Shown here: one piece after another, positions 1-7,550 of the stretch
Position numbering within the stretch: the first letter of the stretch is position 1
How the letters are laid out: each line of letters opens with the position of its first letter
DNA from: Treponema sp.
GTDB lineage: Bacteria > Spirochaetota > Spirochaetia > Treponematales > Breznakiellaceae
DNA: 9,019 nucleotides
NCBI GenBank assembly: GCA_031270205.1
Contig: JAISYA010000024.1
Location: 1-9,019, forward strand
Direction of reading: 5' to 3'
The notes under the pieces: generated by a model
The model's input: the letters and a program-made list of their open reading frames with translations, nothing else
Databases searched by the model: none
What the model was told of the DNA's origin: nothing
Translations under genes and position numbers: made by a program

Positions 1-279
1 TCGAGCGAAGGAAAACGAAGCGGGATGGGAAGGGCTGCACCTGGAAAAAGAACTGTTGGGAGGAAACACGGAATCGGTACTCAGAAACCGGGGGCGCCCA
101 GATACCCGGACAACGTGTAACGAAACATCAAAAGAGGTTACCGTAGCCTACGCCGCCGCCGGCCTCGCCGGGGATGTCCAGGGAACCTTTGGTTCCAGTA
201 GTCCGTGGTTCTCTTCCCTCTTCCGGCCATTCGGCCAAATCATATTGCACAAACTCGGCCCCGCGGTTACTATAATGCC
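1..279. other. Region upstream of the transporter operon with no confirmed gene
   Basis: No protein family, tRNA or rRNA is recognisable here. Small inverted repeats are present: CCGGG/CCCGG (88-92 with 105-109), CCGG/CCGG (159-162 with 168-171), GGAACC-TTT-GGTTCC (182-196) and GGCC-ATTC-GGCC (225-236). None is followed by a T-run, so they are not clear terminators. The stretch should hold the promoter and 5' leader of the transporter operon, but no well-spaced -35/-10 pair can be placed at a useful distance from the start. Confidence 0.5.
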
Positions 280-283
280 ATGA
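2..283 (+). CDS. Possible C-terminal part of an unidentified upstream ORF (weak)
   Basis: This frame is open from the left edge of the window to a TGA at 281-283, giving 93 codons with no stop. An internal TTG at 56 or a start beyond the edge would be needed. I recognise no domain; the last part is rich in Gly, Ser, Phe and Pro. The one point in favour is that its stop overlaps the start of the binding-protein gene as ATGA (280-283). Such an overlap would allow translational coupling and explain why that gene has no ribosome-binding site. Against it, open frames of this length are common by chance in this G+C-rich DNA, and no protein family is visible. It is more likely a chance frame over non-coding DNA than a gene. 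Confidence 0.2.
   Translation, partial: RAKENEAGWEGLHLEKELLGGNTESVLRNRGRPDTRTTCNETSKEVTVAYAAAGLAGDVQGTFGSSSPWFSSLFRPFGQIILHKLGPAVTIMP
245..276 (+). promoter_or_regulatory. TATAAT hexamer just before the transporter operon (doubtful promoter)
   Basis: A perfect TATAAT lies at 271-276 and a TTGCAC at 245-250, but the spacer is 20 bp, longer than the usual 16-18. Transcription from this -10 would begin at or just inside the ATG at 280. It would therefore give a leaderless or truncated message. It may be chance. No better promoter was seen nearby. Confidence 0.2.
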
Positions 284-2103
284 AAGCTTTCCCCTTTATC
301 GCCGTACTGTGTATTGTCTGCACGCTTTTTTCCTGCTCAGGAGAAGAAGAAATGTCTTTTGAGGAACTACAGGCCGCTGCTCCCGCGGGCCTTGAGGAAA
401 TCCTGGCAAAGACGCAGAGCAAGCCCTGGCGGGGCGAGGATTTCGCGCCGGGCAGCCTGGGAGGGACATGGTATTCGGTAATGAACGAGGACCCCAAGAG
501 CTTCAATCTCCTGGTCGCCGAATCGGACTCGAGTACGTTGGCGGTGGTGTCCAGTATGCACGATTATCTTTTTGATTACGATGTGGTGCGCCGTGAGTGG
601 AAACCGCGCGTCGCCTCGTTTGAGGTAATCGCCGATGAAGCGGCTGCTACGCTCACGGTGCGCTGTACCCTGCGGGACGATCTTTACTGGAGCTATTACA
701 ATTCGGACAGCAAAATAAAAGTTACGAGCGACGACGTGGTCTTCTGGTACAACGAGATCAGCGGGGACGAGACCGTGGGGAGTTCCGCCTATTATCAGCA
801 GTTTCTCACGATGCCCGACGGCGGCGAGGGGCATGTTGAGATTGCGAAGATCGATGAGCGCCGCTTTGAGTTTCGTTTTCCCCGGATAGTGGCCGATCCG
901 CTTTTGGCGGTCAATATGGATTTTGGCCCCCGGCACATTTACGAGCCGGCAAAAAGGGCGCGCGGCGCGCAGGGCGCGAGGGACGTGTTCAGCGTCGCGT
1001 CCGACCCCAGGGAGATTCCCTCCATGGGCGAATGGTTTCTGGTTGAATACACCCCCGGCCAGCGGCTCGTATACAAACGGAATCCCGATTACTGGAGAAA
1101 AGACACAAACGGCCTTTCCATTCCCTATATTGAAGAGCAGATCGTCAGGATCATCCCCGATGAAAACACCCAGCTTCTCCTGTTCAAGGAAGGACAGACC
1201 GAAACTTACGGCTTACGGCCTGAAGACCTGGACGAGCTGGTGATCCGCGGACAGGAGGGCTACACGGTGTTCAACGCCGAAGGATCCCTCAGCGCCGCTT
1301 ACTGGACCTTCAACCAGAATGTCAAAAACCGGGAAAAGCCCCAGTACGAGTGGTTCACCCAAACGGAGTTCCGTCAGGCCATGAGCTGCCTGCTCAACCG
1401 GGAGCGGATCATCGCCCAGGTTTACCGGGGGCTGGCCGAGCCCAAACTCTCGGTCTTCCCCGAACCCAACCCGTATTACAATCCCGGTATCGAGTTTCAG
1501 TATCTCTACGATCAGCAAAGGGCCGAAGATCTGCTCGCGTCCATCGGCATCAAGCGTGACCGCCGGGGGATCTTGCGTGACGCAAAAGACCGGGCCGTCG
1601 AATTCGATCTTTCCATACGCTCGGAAAGCACGATCAACAACGACATCGCTTCTATTATAAGGGATGAACTTTCCAAAATGGGGATCAAGGTGAATATCCG
1701 TATCCTTGATTTTCAGAAACTCGTGGAGATTTTGATGCAGACCTTTGAATGGGACTCCATGATAATGGGGCTTTCCGGAGCGAATATCTTCCCCAGTCAG
1801 GGAAGCAATGTCTGGCCTTCGTCGGGAAATCTGCACTTGTGGTATCCCAATCAAAAACAGCCCGCCACCGAATGGGAGGCGCGGCTTGACTATCTCTACA
1901 ACGAAGGCTGTTACACGATAGACCGGGAAAAAGCCCAGGCGATTTGGGACGAGTTTCAGCAAATAATTCTGGAACAGTGTCCGGTTATCTCCCTTCTGCG
2001 TTCCCGCAGTTTCTGGGCCATTCGTGACCGCTGGGATTTCAGCAACGTGTACTACGACAATCTCAACGGTGCCGAAACCACGCATATCTTTATCAAGCAA
2101 TGA
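280..2103 (+). CDS. Family-5 extracellular solute-binding lipoprotein of a peptide ABC importer
   Basis: This is the periplasmic, lipid-anchored receptor that would capture oligopeptides or a similar solute and deliver it to the permease encoded next door. The ATG at 280 is chosen because it begins a clear lipoprotein signal: MKAF, a hydrophobic stretch to about residue 17, then lipobox L16-F17-S18-C19, followed by an acidic tether (SGEEE). An upstream in-frame GTG at 205 would add 25 residues that spoil the signal. Family-5 features are visible: an early segment resembling the W-S-D-G...T-x-D-D-V motif (residues 137-154, ending TSDDVVFWYN), the G-x-W-x-L-x-x-Y-x-P-G-x-x-L-x-x-x-R-N-P-D-Y-W block (about 250-272), and a C-terminal lobe to residue 607. 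At 607 residues it is longer than classical DppA/OppA (about 530-545). No Shine-Dalgarno sequence precedes the start. The substrate cannot be told from sequence; peptides are the best guess from the permease and ATPase types. Confidence 0.93.
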   Translation: MKAFPFIAVLCIVCTLFSCSGEEEMSFEELQAAAPAGLEEILAKTQSKPWRGEDFAPGSLGGTWYSVMNEDPKSFNLLVAESDSSTLAVVSSMHDYLFDYDVVRREWKPRVASFEVIADEAAATLTVRCTLRDDLYWSYYNSDSKIKVTSDDVVFWYNEISGDETVGSSAYYQQFLTMPDGGEGHVEIAKIDERRFEFRFPRIVADPLLAVNMDFGPRHIYEPAKRARGAQGARDVFSVASDPREIPSMGEWFLVEYTPGQRLVYKRNPDYWRKDTNGLSIPYIEEQIVRIIPDENTQLLLFKEGQTETYGLRPEDLDELVIRGQEGYTVFNAEGSLSAAYWTFNQNVKNREKPQYEWFTQTEFRQAMSCLLNRERIIAQVYRGLAEPKLSVFPEPNPYYNPGIEFQYLYDQQRAEDLLASIGIKRDRRGILRDAKDRAVEFDLSIRSESTINNDIASIIRDELSKMGIKVNIRILDFQKLVEILMQTFEWDSMIMGLSGANIFPSQGSNVWPSSGNLHLWYPNQKQPATEWEARLDYLYNEGCYTIDREKAQAIWDEFQQIILEQCPVISLLRSRSFWAIRDRWDFSNVYYDNLNGAETTHIFIKQ

Positions 2104-2113
2104 GTGTTGCATA

Positions 2114-3202
2114 ATGAGCGGCCTGAACCCGGGAAAAATATTCGCCCTCCTGTTACGGCCCTTCTATCTTTTTAAGCGGAGGATGCCGCTTCTCTCGTAT
2201 GTTTTGAACCGGATTCTTACGATGACGGTGATGCTCTTCCTCCTGGGGCTGGCGGTTTTCGCGCTTATGGAGCTGGCCCCCGGCGACATTGTTGATCAAA
2301 TCATGTTGCAGCAGATCTTCAGCGAGAACCAGGGGCGGGCGGGCCGGGACTTGCAGGGGCTTAACACGGAGCAGCTTGCCGCGAGGCGCGCCGAGCTGGG
2401 ACTGGACCAGCCCTTTTACGCGCAGTACTTCCGCTGGCTTAACCGCGTGATCGTCCACCATGATCTGGGGGTGAGCCTCATCTCCCGCGCCCCGGTTTCG
2501 TTTCTGATTGCCTCGCGGCTCGTCAATTCGCTGTTGTTAAATATACTATCTTTGGTATTAATCACTTTCTTCTCTTTTGTGCTGGGGGTGTACTTTTCCG
2601 CCAAGGCGGGCGCCGGCGTTGATGTAGCCGTAACGTTCTTCGCCCTCGTGTTGCACGCCTTTCCGGGCCTGCTGCTCCTCATCCTGCTGCAGTTATTCGC
2701 CTCCGTAACCGGCCTGTTTCCGGTAACCGCCTATCCCCCTTTTCCCTTTTCAGAGGCCCCGGCGCGTTTTGTGTTTTCCTACGCCCATCACATTTTTCTG
2801 CCCCTGCTCTCCGCCTTCCTCGGCGGCATCGGCGGTACTCTGCGCATGATCCGGGCAACCATGCTGGACCAGCTCGGCCAGCCTTACATAACGAGTCTGC
2901 GGGCAAGGGGCATCAGGGAATGGCGCATCTATTTTAACCACGCCTTCCGCAATACCCTCAACCCCTATATCACCGGCAGCGCCAACCTTCTGGCAAGCCT
3001 CTTTTCAGGTTCCCTAATTCTGGAAATCATCTTCGCCTATCCCGGCATCGGCAGGCTCATGTACGAGGCGGTCATTCAGGAAGACATCAATCTGGTGCTT
3101 TCCAATATCATGTTTATTTCTTTTTTGGTGCTGCTGGGCATGGTATTGGCCGACATTCTCCTGGCCCTGGTGGATCCCAGAATCAGATACGGCAAAGAAT
3201 GA
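2114..3202 (+). CDS. OppB/DppB-type ABC transporter permease
   Basis: This is an inner-membrane permease subunit that forms one half of the translocation pore with the permease half of the next gene. With the ATG at 2114 it has 362 residues. Six membrane segments are apparent near residues 29-52, 140-161, 172-198, 220-243, 291-311 and 331-352, with the usual large first periplasmic loop (53-139). The cytoplasmic EAA coupling loop is canonical (about 257-284; ARG at 264-266 with the key Gly266, then the HAFRNTLNP segment), followed by a typical FAYPGIGRL block and the C-terminal VDPRIRYG motif. The start is uncertain. ATG 2114 lies 10 nt after the binding-protein stop but has no Shine-Dalgarno sequence, so it would depend on coupling. 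ATG 2183 would give 339 residues and a more typical N-terminus, but its GGAGG directly abuts the ATG, which is too close to work well. Confidence 0.95.
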   Translation: MSGLNPGKIFALLLRPFYLFKRRMPLLSYVLNRILTMTVMLFLLGLAVFALMELAPGDIVDQIMLQQIFSENQGRAGRDLQGLNTEQLAARRAELGLDQPFYAQYFRWLNRVIVHHDLGVSLISRAPVSFLIASRLVNSLLLNILSLVLITFFSFVLGVYFSAKAGAGVDVAVTFFALVLHAFPGLLLLILLQLFASVTGLFPVTAYPPFPFSEAPARFVFSYAHHIFLPLLSAFLGGIGGTLRMIRATMLDQLGQPYITSLRARGIREWRIYFNHAFRNTLNPYITGSANLLASLFSGSLILEIIFAYPGIGRLMYEAVIQEDINLVLSNIMFISFLVLLGMVLADILLALVDPRIRYGKE

Positions 3203-3206
3203 GAGG
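3201..3206 (+). promoter_or_regulatory. Ribosome-binding site deciding the GTG start of the fusion gene
   Basis: GAGAGG lies 5 nt upstream of the GTG at 3212 and overlaps the stop of the preceding permease gene. It supports the GTG start and tight translational linkage of the two genes. Confidence 0.6.
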
Positions 3207-3211
3207 CGGCT

Positions 3212-5341
3212 GTGAAACGGTTTATTGACTACGTAAAATCACGCCCCATTGCGGCGGCCTCGCTTATTGTTCTCGTTCTGCTTTACCTTATCATGATCTT
3301 CGCCGAGTTTTTTGCACCGTATTCACCCAACGCCTCTTTTCACGACAAAAGCTATCATCCGCCCAATGTCCGTTTCTACCAGGGAAAATTGCAGGCCCAG
3401 GAATGCCGCGTTACCAATACGGTAACCTGGCGATACGCGCGCGTCCGGGGGCAGTATTCGCCGATCCGGTTTTTTGGCAAAGGGGAGCCATACCGGCTCT
3501 GGGGGCTTATCCCGATGGAGCGGCGGCTGTTCGCGGTAGAAAGCGGCGCCTACCCGGTGTTTCTCATGGGCGCGGACAACCTTGGCAGGGATCTCTTTTC
3601 CCGCATCATTTACGGCTCCCGCATATCGCTGACCATCGGCTTTGTGGCAACCGCCGTTTCCCTTGCCCTGGCGGCGCTCTTCGGGGGGCTTGCCGGCTAC
3701 TTCGGAGGAGCCGCCGACTGGTCCATTATGCGCTTCTCCGAATTCCTGATGCTGATTCCCGGCCTCTACCTTATCCTTTTTCTCCGTTCCCTCATGGCGT
3801 CTAACATGGACTCGGGCCAGTCCTACATGATGATAACGGTGATTCTGTCCCTGGTGAGCTGGCCCGGTTCGGCCCGCACGATCCGCGGCATGGTGCACGC
3901 CATCAAGCGGGAGGACTTCGTGCTCAACGCCCGCCTTGAGATGATCCCCCCGCCGCTTATCATCCTGAATCACATCCTCCCCCAGATAGCGAGTCTCCTT
4001 ATCGTGAGCGTCGCCCTGAGCATCCCCGGCTTCATTATGACCGAAACAGTGCTTTCCTATCTGGGGCTTGGCATAACCGACCCGGCGGTAAGCTGGGGAT
4101 CCCTGATAAAGCGCGATGTCTCGACCCTGGCGAACCTGCGGGCCTATCCCTGGCTTTTGAGTCCGGTGTGGTTTTTGTTAGGTGTAACTCTAGCGTTTAA
4201 CTTTATCGGCGACGCGCTGAGGGATTATTTTGATCCGTATCACACGGTTTTCGCGCCGGGCCTGCGGAAACAGCGTTCCAAAAAAAGCGCGGCAAAGAGC
4301 GGCGGAGATGAACCAGGCGGTCCCCTGCTTGATGAAGCGTCCGTCCCGCCGCTTCTTGAGGTCCGCGATCTGCGCGTCGACTTCTCCGTATTGCGGGGGC
4401 GGGAGCTGGTTTCCGTGCGGGCGGTGCGGGGATTTTCGTTTGCGCTGGACAGGGGGGAATGCCTTGGCATTGTGGGGGAGAGCGGATCGGGAAAAAGCGT
4501 GAGTACGCTGGCAATTCCGGCGCTGCTGCCCCGGAACGCGATTGTGCGCGGTTCCATCCGCTATGGGGGAAACGAGCTTTGCGGCCTGCCTTCCGCCCTG
4601 ATGCGGAAGTACTGGGGCAAAAAGATCGGCATGATATTTCAGGAGCCGGGGAGATCCTATGATCCGCTGCAAAATATGGGCAGCGTGTTTTTTGAAACGT
4701 TCAGGAACAGCGATCCCGCCATTACCAAAGGGGAAGCGCTGGAAAAGGCCGCTTCGCTGCTTGCCGAGACAGGCCTCGAGCGGGGCAGGGAACGGCTCTC
4801 CAATTATCCCCACCAGTTCTCAGGCGGGCAGCTTCAGCGCGCCGGTATCGCCCTCGCCCTTGCCCAGGGCTGCGAACTGCTTATCGCCGACGAGCCGACC
4901 ACCGCGCTTGACGTAACCATTCAGAAACAGATCATGGATTTGCTTAAAACCCTGCGCCGTACCCGCACTATTTCGATCATTTTCATTAGCCACGATATAG
5001 ACCTGGTAGCGGAAATCTCCGACCGAATCATGGTGATGTACGGCGGCCTCGTGATGGAAGCCGGGAACGCCGCGGGTATCATCGGCAATCCCGCCCATCC
5101 CTACACAAAGGCCCTGCTTGCCGCATCCCCCCGCCTGGGCAGCCACTATTCCGGGGGGAAGCTCCTCACCATTCCCGGTAAAGTCACCAACGCGGCAAGT
5201 CCCGATCCGGGCTGCCCCTTTGCCCTCCGCTGCCCGCAGGCCCGTCCCGAATGTGCCGGGGGCATACCGGCCCTGCGGGTGATTTCAGATAACGACGGGC
5301 ACAGGCGGGAAATCAGGTGCGCGCTTGTCTCATACAATTAA
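3212..5341 (+). CDS. Fused OppC/DppC-type permease and OppD/DppD-type ATPase
   Basis: One 709-residue polypeptide carries both a pore subunit and an ATP-hydrolysing subunit of the importer. Residues 1-345 are the permease: membrane segments near 12-36, 136-162, 175-196, 204-220, 258-280 and 312-334. A roughly 100-residue periplasmic loop follows the first helix and ends in the family block G-A-D-N-L-G-R-D (120-127). A charged, Gly/Ser-rich linker spans about 351-378. The ATPase follows: Walker A GESGSGKS (422-429), Q-loop Gln477, signature FSGGQ (536-540), Walker B LLIADE (556-561), D-loop TALD (564-567), switch His594. The C-terminal oligopeptide-type domain (NPAHPYT, 626-632) has four cysteines at 668, 674, 681 and 703, the pattern that binds an iron-sulfur cluster in some OppD/DppD proteins. 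All ATPase motifs are intact. The permease EAA loop is unusual (Met244 where Gly is expected, then IPPP). There is no frame break at the junction, so the fusion is genuine in this sequence. No partner ATPase gene follows. Confidence 0.95.
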   Translation: MKRFIDYVKSRPIAAASLIVLVLLYLIMIFAEFFAPYSPNASFHDKSYHPPNVRFYQGKLQAQECRVTNTVTWRYARVRGQYSPIRFFGKGEPYRLWGLIPMERRLFAVESGAYPVFLMGADNLGRDLFSRIIYGSRISLTIGFVATAVSLALAALFGGLAGYFGGAADWSIMRFSEFLMLIPGLYLILFLRSLMASNMDSGQSYMMITVILSLVSWPGSARTIRGMVHAIKREDFVLNARLEMIPPPLIILNHILPQIASLLIVSVALSIPGFIMTETVLSYLGLGITDPAVSWGSLIKRDVSTLANLRAYPWLLSPVWFLLGVTLAFNFIGDALRDYFDPYHTVFAPGLRKQRSKKSAAKSGGDEPGGPLLDEASVPPLLEVRDLRVDFSVLRGRELVSVRAVRGFSFALDRGECLGIVGESGSGKSVSTLAIPALLPRNAIVRGSIRYGGNELCGLPSALMRKYWGKKIGMIFQEPGRSYDPLQNMGSVFFETFRNSDPAITKGEALEKAASLLAETGLERGRERLSNYPHQFSGGQLQRAGIALALAQGCELLIADEPTTALDVTIQKQIMDLLKTLRRTRTISIIFISHDIDLVAEISDRIMVMYGGLVMEAGNAAGIIGNPAHPYTKALLAASPRLGSHYSGGKLLTIPGKVTNAASPDPGCPFALRCPQARPECAGGIPALRVISDNDGHRREIRCALVSYN

Positions 5342-5353
5342 CCGGCTCACCGG
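5342..5353 (+). terminator. Weak hairpin after the transporter operon
   Basis: CCGG-CTCA-CCGG sits directly after the stop codon of the fusion gene and is followed by ACTTTCG rather than a T-run. It is a poor intrinsic terminator but is the only structure at the expected place. Confidence 0.2.
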
Positions 5354-5373
5354 ACTTTCGAATAATTAACCAC

Positions 5374-5389
5374 AAAAGCGCCGAAGGCG
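5374..5389 (-). terminator. Candidate intrinsic terminator of the corA-ltaE-peptidase operon
   Basis: Read on the minus strand, 15 nt after the peptidase stop codon, CGCC-TTC-GGCG (5389-5379) forms a 4-bp stem with a 3-nt loop and is followed by CTTTT (through 5374). The short stem and short T-run make it a weak candidate. Its position in the 62-bp gap between convergent operons is right. Confidence 0.3.
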
Positions 5390-5403
5390 AAGACCGCCGC
5401 TTC

Positions 5404-6519
5404 TCACAGCCATATAATCCGCGCTTCTGTCAAAACCTCCGGGCCGGTTTCGGTCATGAGGATGTCGTTTTCCAGGCGGCAGCCACCGTACAGGGGATCG
5501 TACAGGCCCGGTTCAAGCGTGAAAATCATGCCCGGTTCGAGGATCCACCCGTTGTCGGGGCGGTTGCTGACGGCGGGATATTCGTGTTCCTCAAGACCGA
5601 TGCCGTGGCCCAGGGCGTGGGGCATGCGCTTTTTCGCCTTGGCGAACAGACCCTCGACCGCTGAGGCGATTCCCCTGGCCGGCGCGCCGTTATCCGCCAT
5701 TGAAAGGGAAAGTTTGGCGGCTTTCTCCACAAGACCGGCGAGTTTTTCCTGCCGGGGGTTGGCTTCGCGGACAAAGGTCAGGGTTACGTCGGTAGTGTAG
5801 CCGGCCAGGCGTACGCCAAAGTCCAGAATGGAAAGGCCCGGCCCGGCAAAGGGAGAGTCGGTCCACGCGGGATGGGCGTGAATGCCGAAGCTCCGCTCCG
5901 GCCCGGCGGCCAGGGTTTCAAAGCCCGTTCCCTCGCAGCCGCTCCTGCGGGCCTCGATTTCAATGAGCAGGGCCGCGTCGGCCTCGGTTTTAATTTTGCC
6001 GGACCGCGTGTTTTTTTCCAGCAGGCCGATGAGGGCGTTGGTGATGTCCGCCGCTTTCCGGTAGATTTTTATTTCTTCGTCGTCTTTTACGGCGCGGATT
6101 TTTTTAACCTCCGCGGCAAGGCCGCGCTCGCGGCAGAGGATGTCGAAATCGGTCAGTTCCCCCACGTAATTGAGAAACAGGGGATAGGGCGTAACCGGAG
6201 GTATTTCGATTTTGGAACCGGCCGGAATGCCGAGCATTTTCGCCACAGCGCCAATCGCTTTACGGGGGAGGCGCTCGAATTCGCTGTAGGGGATGAGCAT
6301 ATCCGCGCAGGCGTAGGCTTTTGCCATGTTGATGTCCCATGGCACGAGTACGGCCTTGCGGTCCAGCGAAAGAAAAAGCAGCGCATCGCCGGGCTGCCCG
6401 GTAAGATAGCGGATGGTCCGGTCGCGGCGGCCTTCGGCGTCTTCGAATACGGCCAGGGTGACGCTTTCCCGCGCCATCCAGTCAAACAGTTTTTCAAGGC
6501 GCGGCTGATACTGGCTCAT
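5404..6519 (-). CDS. M24-family metallopeptidase (Xaa-Pro aminopeptidase/dipeptidase-like)
   Basis: A cytoplasmic pita-bread-fold peptidase of 371 residues, predicted to remove the residue before proline from peptides using two metal ions, usually Mn2+ or Co2+ in this family. Residues 1 to about 135 form a creatinase-type N-terminal domain and about 140-371 the catalytic domain. All five expected metal ligands are visible: Asp233 (ILDFG), Asp244 (YTTDVT), His305 (GHGIG), Glu336 (TLEPG) and Glu350 (LENDI). His214 and His216 in IHAHP probably line the active site. Length fits PepQ/YpdF-like bacterial enzymes. The ATG at 6519 overlaps the ltaE stop as ATGA, and a G-run lies just upstream, so translation is probably coupled. 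Whether it is an aminopeptidase or a prolidase (Xaa-Pro dipeptides only) cannot be settled from sequence. It faces a peptide importer, which fits a role in breaking down imported peptides. Confidence 0.93.
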   Translation of the reverse strand: MSQYQPRLEKLFDWMARESVTLAVFEDAEGRRDRTIRYLTGQPGDALLFLSLDRKAVLVPWDINMAKAYACADMLIPYSEFERLPRKAIGAVAKMLGIPAGSKIEIPPVTPYPLFLNYVGELTDFDILCRERGLAAEVKKIRAVKDDEEIKIYRKAADITNALIGLLEKNTRSGKIKTEADAALLIEIEARRSGCEGTGFETLAAGPERSFGIHAHPAWTDSPFAGPGLSILDFGVRLAGYTTDVTLTFVREANPRQEKLAGLVEKAAKLSLSMADNGAPARGIASAVEGLFAKAKKRMPHALGHGIGLEEHEYPAVSNRPDNGWILEPGMIFTLEPGLYDPLYGGCRLENDILMTETGPEVLTEARIIWL

Positions 6520-7550
6520 TTGCCCCCCCGCGTTCCGGCGAAGATTTCAACGGCGGCGGCAAGAATGGCGTCCAACTCCGCGTCGCCTATCCAGTAATGA
6601 GTAACAAAGCGGAACAGGCCCCCTTCGGGCGGGTTGATGAGTATTCCCCGTTTGCGGAATTGCCCGACGGTTTCCCCGGCCTGTTCGCCCGCCTCGTGGC
6701 TGAAAAAGACCATGTTGATATCCAGCGCGTCCGGGTCAACGTGAATACCTTCGATATTCGCAAGCCCCTGCGCGAGTTTTTTCGCCCGCGCGTGATCGGC
6801 GGCCAGGAGGGACGTATGCCCGGTCAGGGCGATGATGCCTGCGGCGGCGAGTATTCCCGCCTGGCGCATACCGCCGCCCATGATTTTCCGCTTGAGGCGG
6901 GCCGCTTCCACAAAGTTTTTCGGCCCGGCAAGCAGGGAACCTATCGGCGCGCAGAGGCCCTTGGAAAGGCAGCACATCACCGAGTCCGCCCTGGCGGCAA
7001 TATCGGCGGCCGTGCAGCCCAGGGCGGCGGCGGCGTTAAATATGCGCGCGCCGTCCAGATGTACCGGCAGGCCCCATTCGGCGGCAATGGCCTTTACCGC
7101 GTCCATGCGCGCGAGGGAGACGACCCTGCCCGACGAGTGGGCGTTCTCAAGGCAGATAAGCGAGGTGGCCGGCGCGTGCAGGTCCTGTCTGCGCAGCCGC
7201 CGCTTTATTTCTTCCGCCTGTAACACCCCGTCCGGCGCGGGGATACAGCGGGTCTGCACACCGGCAATCGCCGCGGCGGCCCCGGCCTCGTGCACGATGA
7301 TATGGCACTCCTCCCCCAGCACGACCTCGGTTCCCCGGGGACACCAGGTGAACAGGGCCAGTTCGTTCCCGAAAGTGCCGGACGGCACAAAGAGGGAAGC
7401 CTCCTTGCCCAGCATTTCCGCGCCGAGCGCTTCAAGGCGGTTTACCGTGGGATCGTCACCGTATACATCATCGCCCACTTCGGCCTGGGCCATGGCCCGC
7501 CGCATCGCTTCGGTCGGTTTGGTAACCGTGTCGCTTCTAATGTCTATCAT
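6516..7550 (-). CDS. ltaE: Low-specificity L-threonine aldolase
   Basis: A cytoplasmic PLP enzyme that splits L-threonine or L-allo-threonine into glycine and acetaldehyde. The 344-residue length and layout match the bacterial family: N-terminal IDIRSDTVTKP, GEECHIIVHEAGA with the ring-stacking His83, LENAH (His138), HLDGAR with Asp166 for the PLP ring nitrogen, the Schiff-base Lys197 in CCLSKG, MGGGMRQAG with Arg229, and FRFVTH with Arg314 for the substrate carboxylate. Lys197 has the same number as the catalytic lysine I recall for E. coli LtaE. The ATG at 7550 follows the corA stop codon with no gap; GGAG at 7560-7557, inside the end of corA, is 6 nt upstream. It therefore appears translationally coupled to corA and overlaps the downstream peptidase by 4 nt. 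No key residue is missing. Confidence 0.96.
   Translation of the reverse strand: MIDIRSDTVTKPTEAMRRAMAQAEVGDDVYGDDPTVNRLEALGAEMLGKEASLFVPSGTFGNELALFTWCPRGTEVVLGEECHIIVHEAGAAAAIAGVQTRCIPAPDGVLQAEEIKRRLRRQDLHAPATSLICLENAHSSGRVVSLARMDAVKAIAAEWGLPVHLDGARIFNAAAALGCTAADIAARADSVMCCLSKGLCAPIGSLLAGPKNFVEAARLKRKIMGGGMRQAGILAAAGIIALTGHTSLLAADHARAKKLAQGLANIEGIHVDPDALDINMVFFSHEAGEQAGETVGQFRKRGILINPPEGGLFRFVTHYWIGDAELDAILAAAVEIFAGTRGGK

Noticed and set aside
91..104. GCGCCCAGATA, resembling the 5' end of some group II introns
   Set aside because: The match is short, the GUGYG start is absent, and there is no room for intron domains before the transporter gene at 280; no reverse transcriptase is present.
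205..279. GTG at 205 as the start of the binding protein
   Set aside because: It would place 25 polar and Pro-rich residues before the lipoprotein signal and spoil it. The ATG at 280 gives a proper signal with Cys19.
339..354. AGGAG followed by ATG at 352 as a binding-protein start
   Set aside because: The purine run encodes the SGEEE tether. Starting at 352 would remove the signal peptide and lipobox needed for a periplasmic receptor.
1213..2112. Long minus-strand frame of 299 codons under the binding-protein gene
   Set aside because: It is antisense to a well-supported lipoprotein gene, has no family features, and similar long antisense frames occur under every gene in this G+C-rich window.
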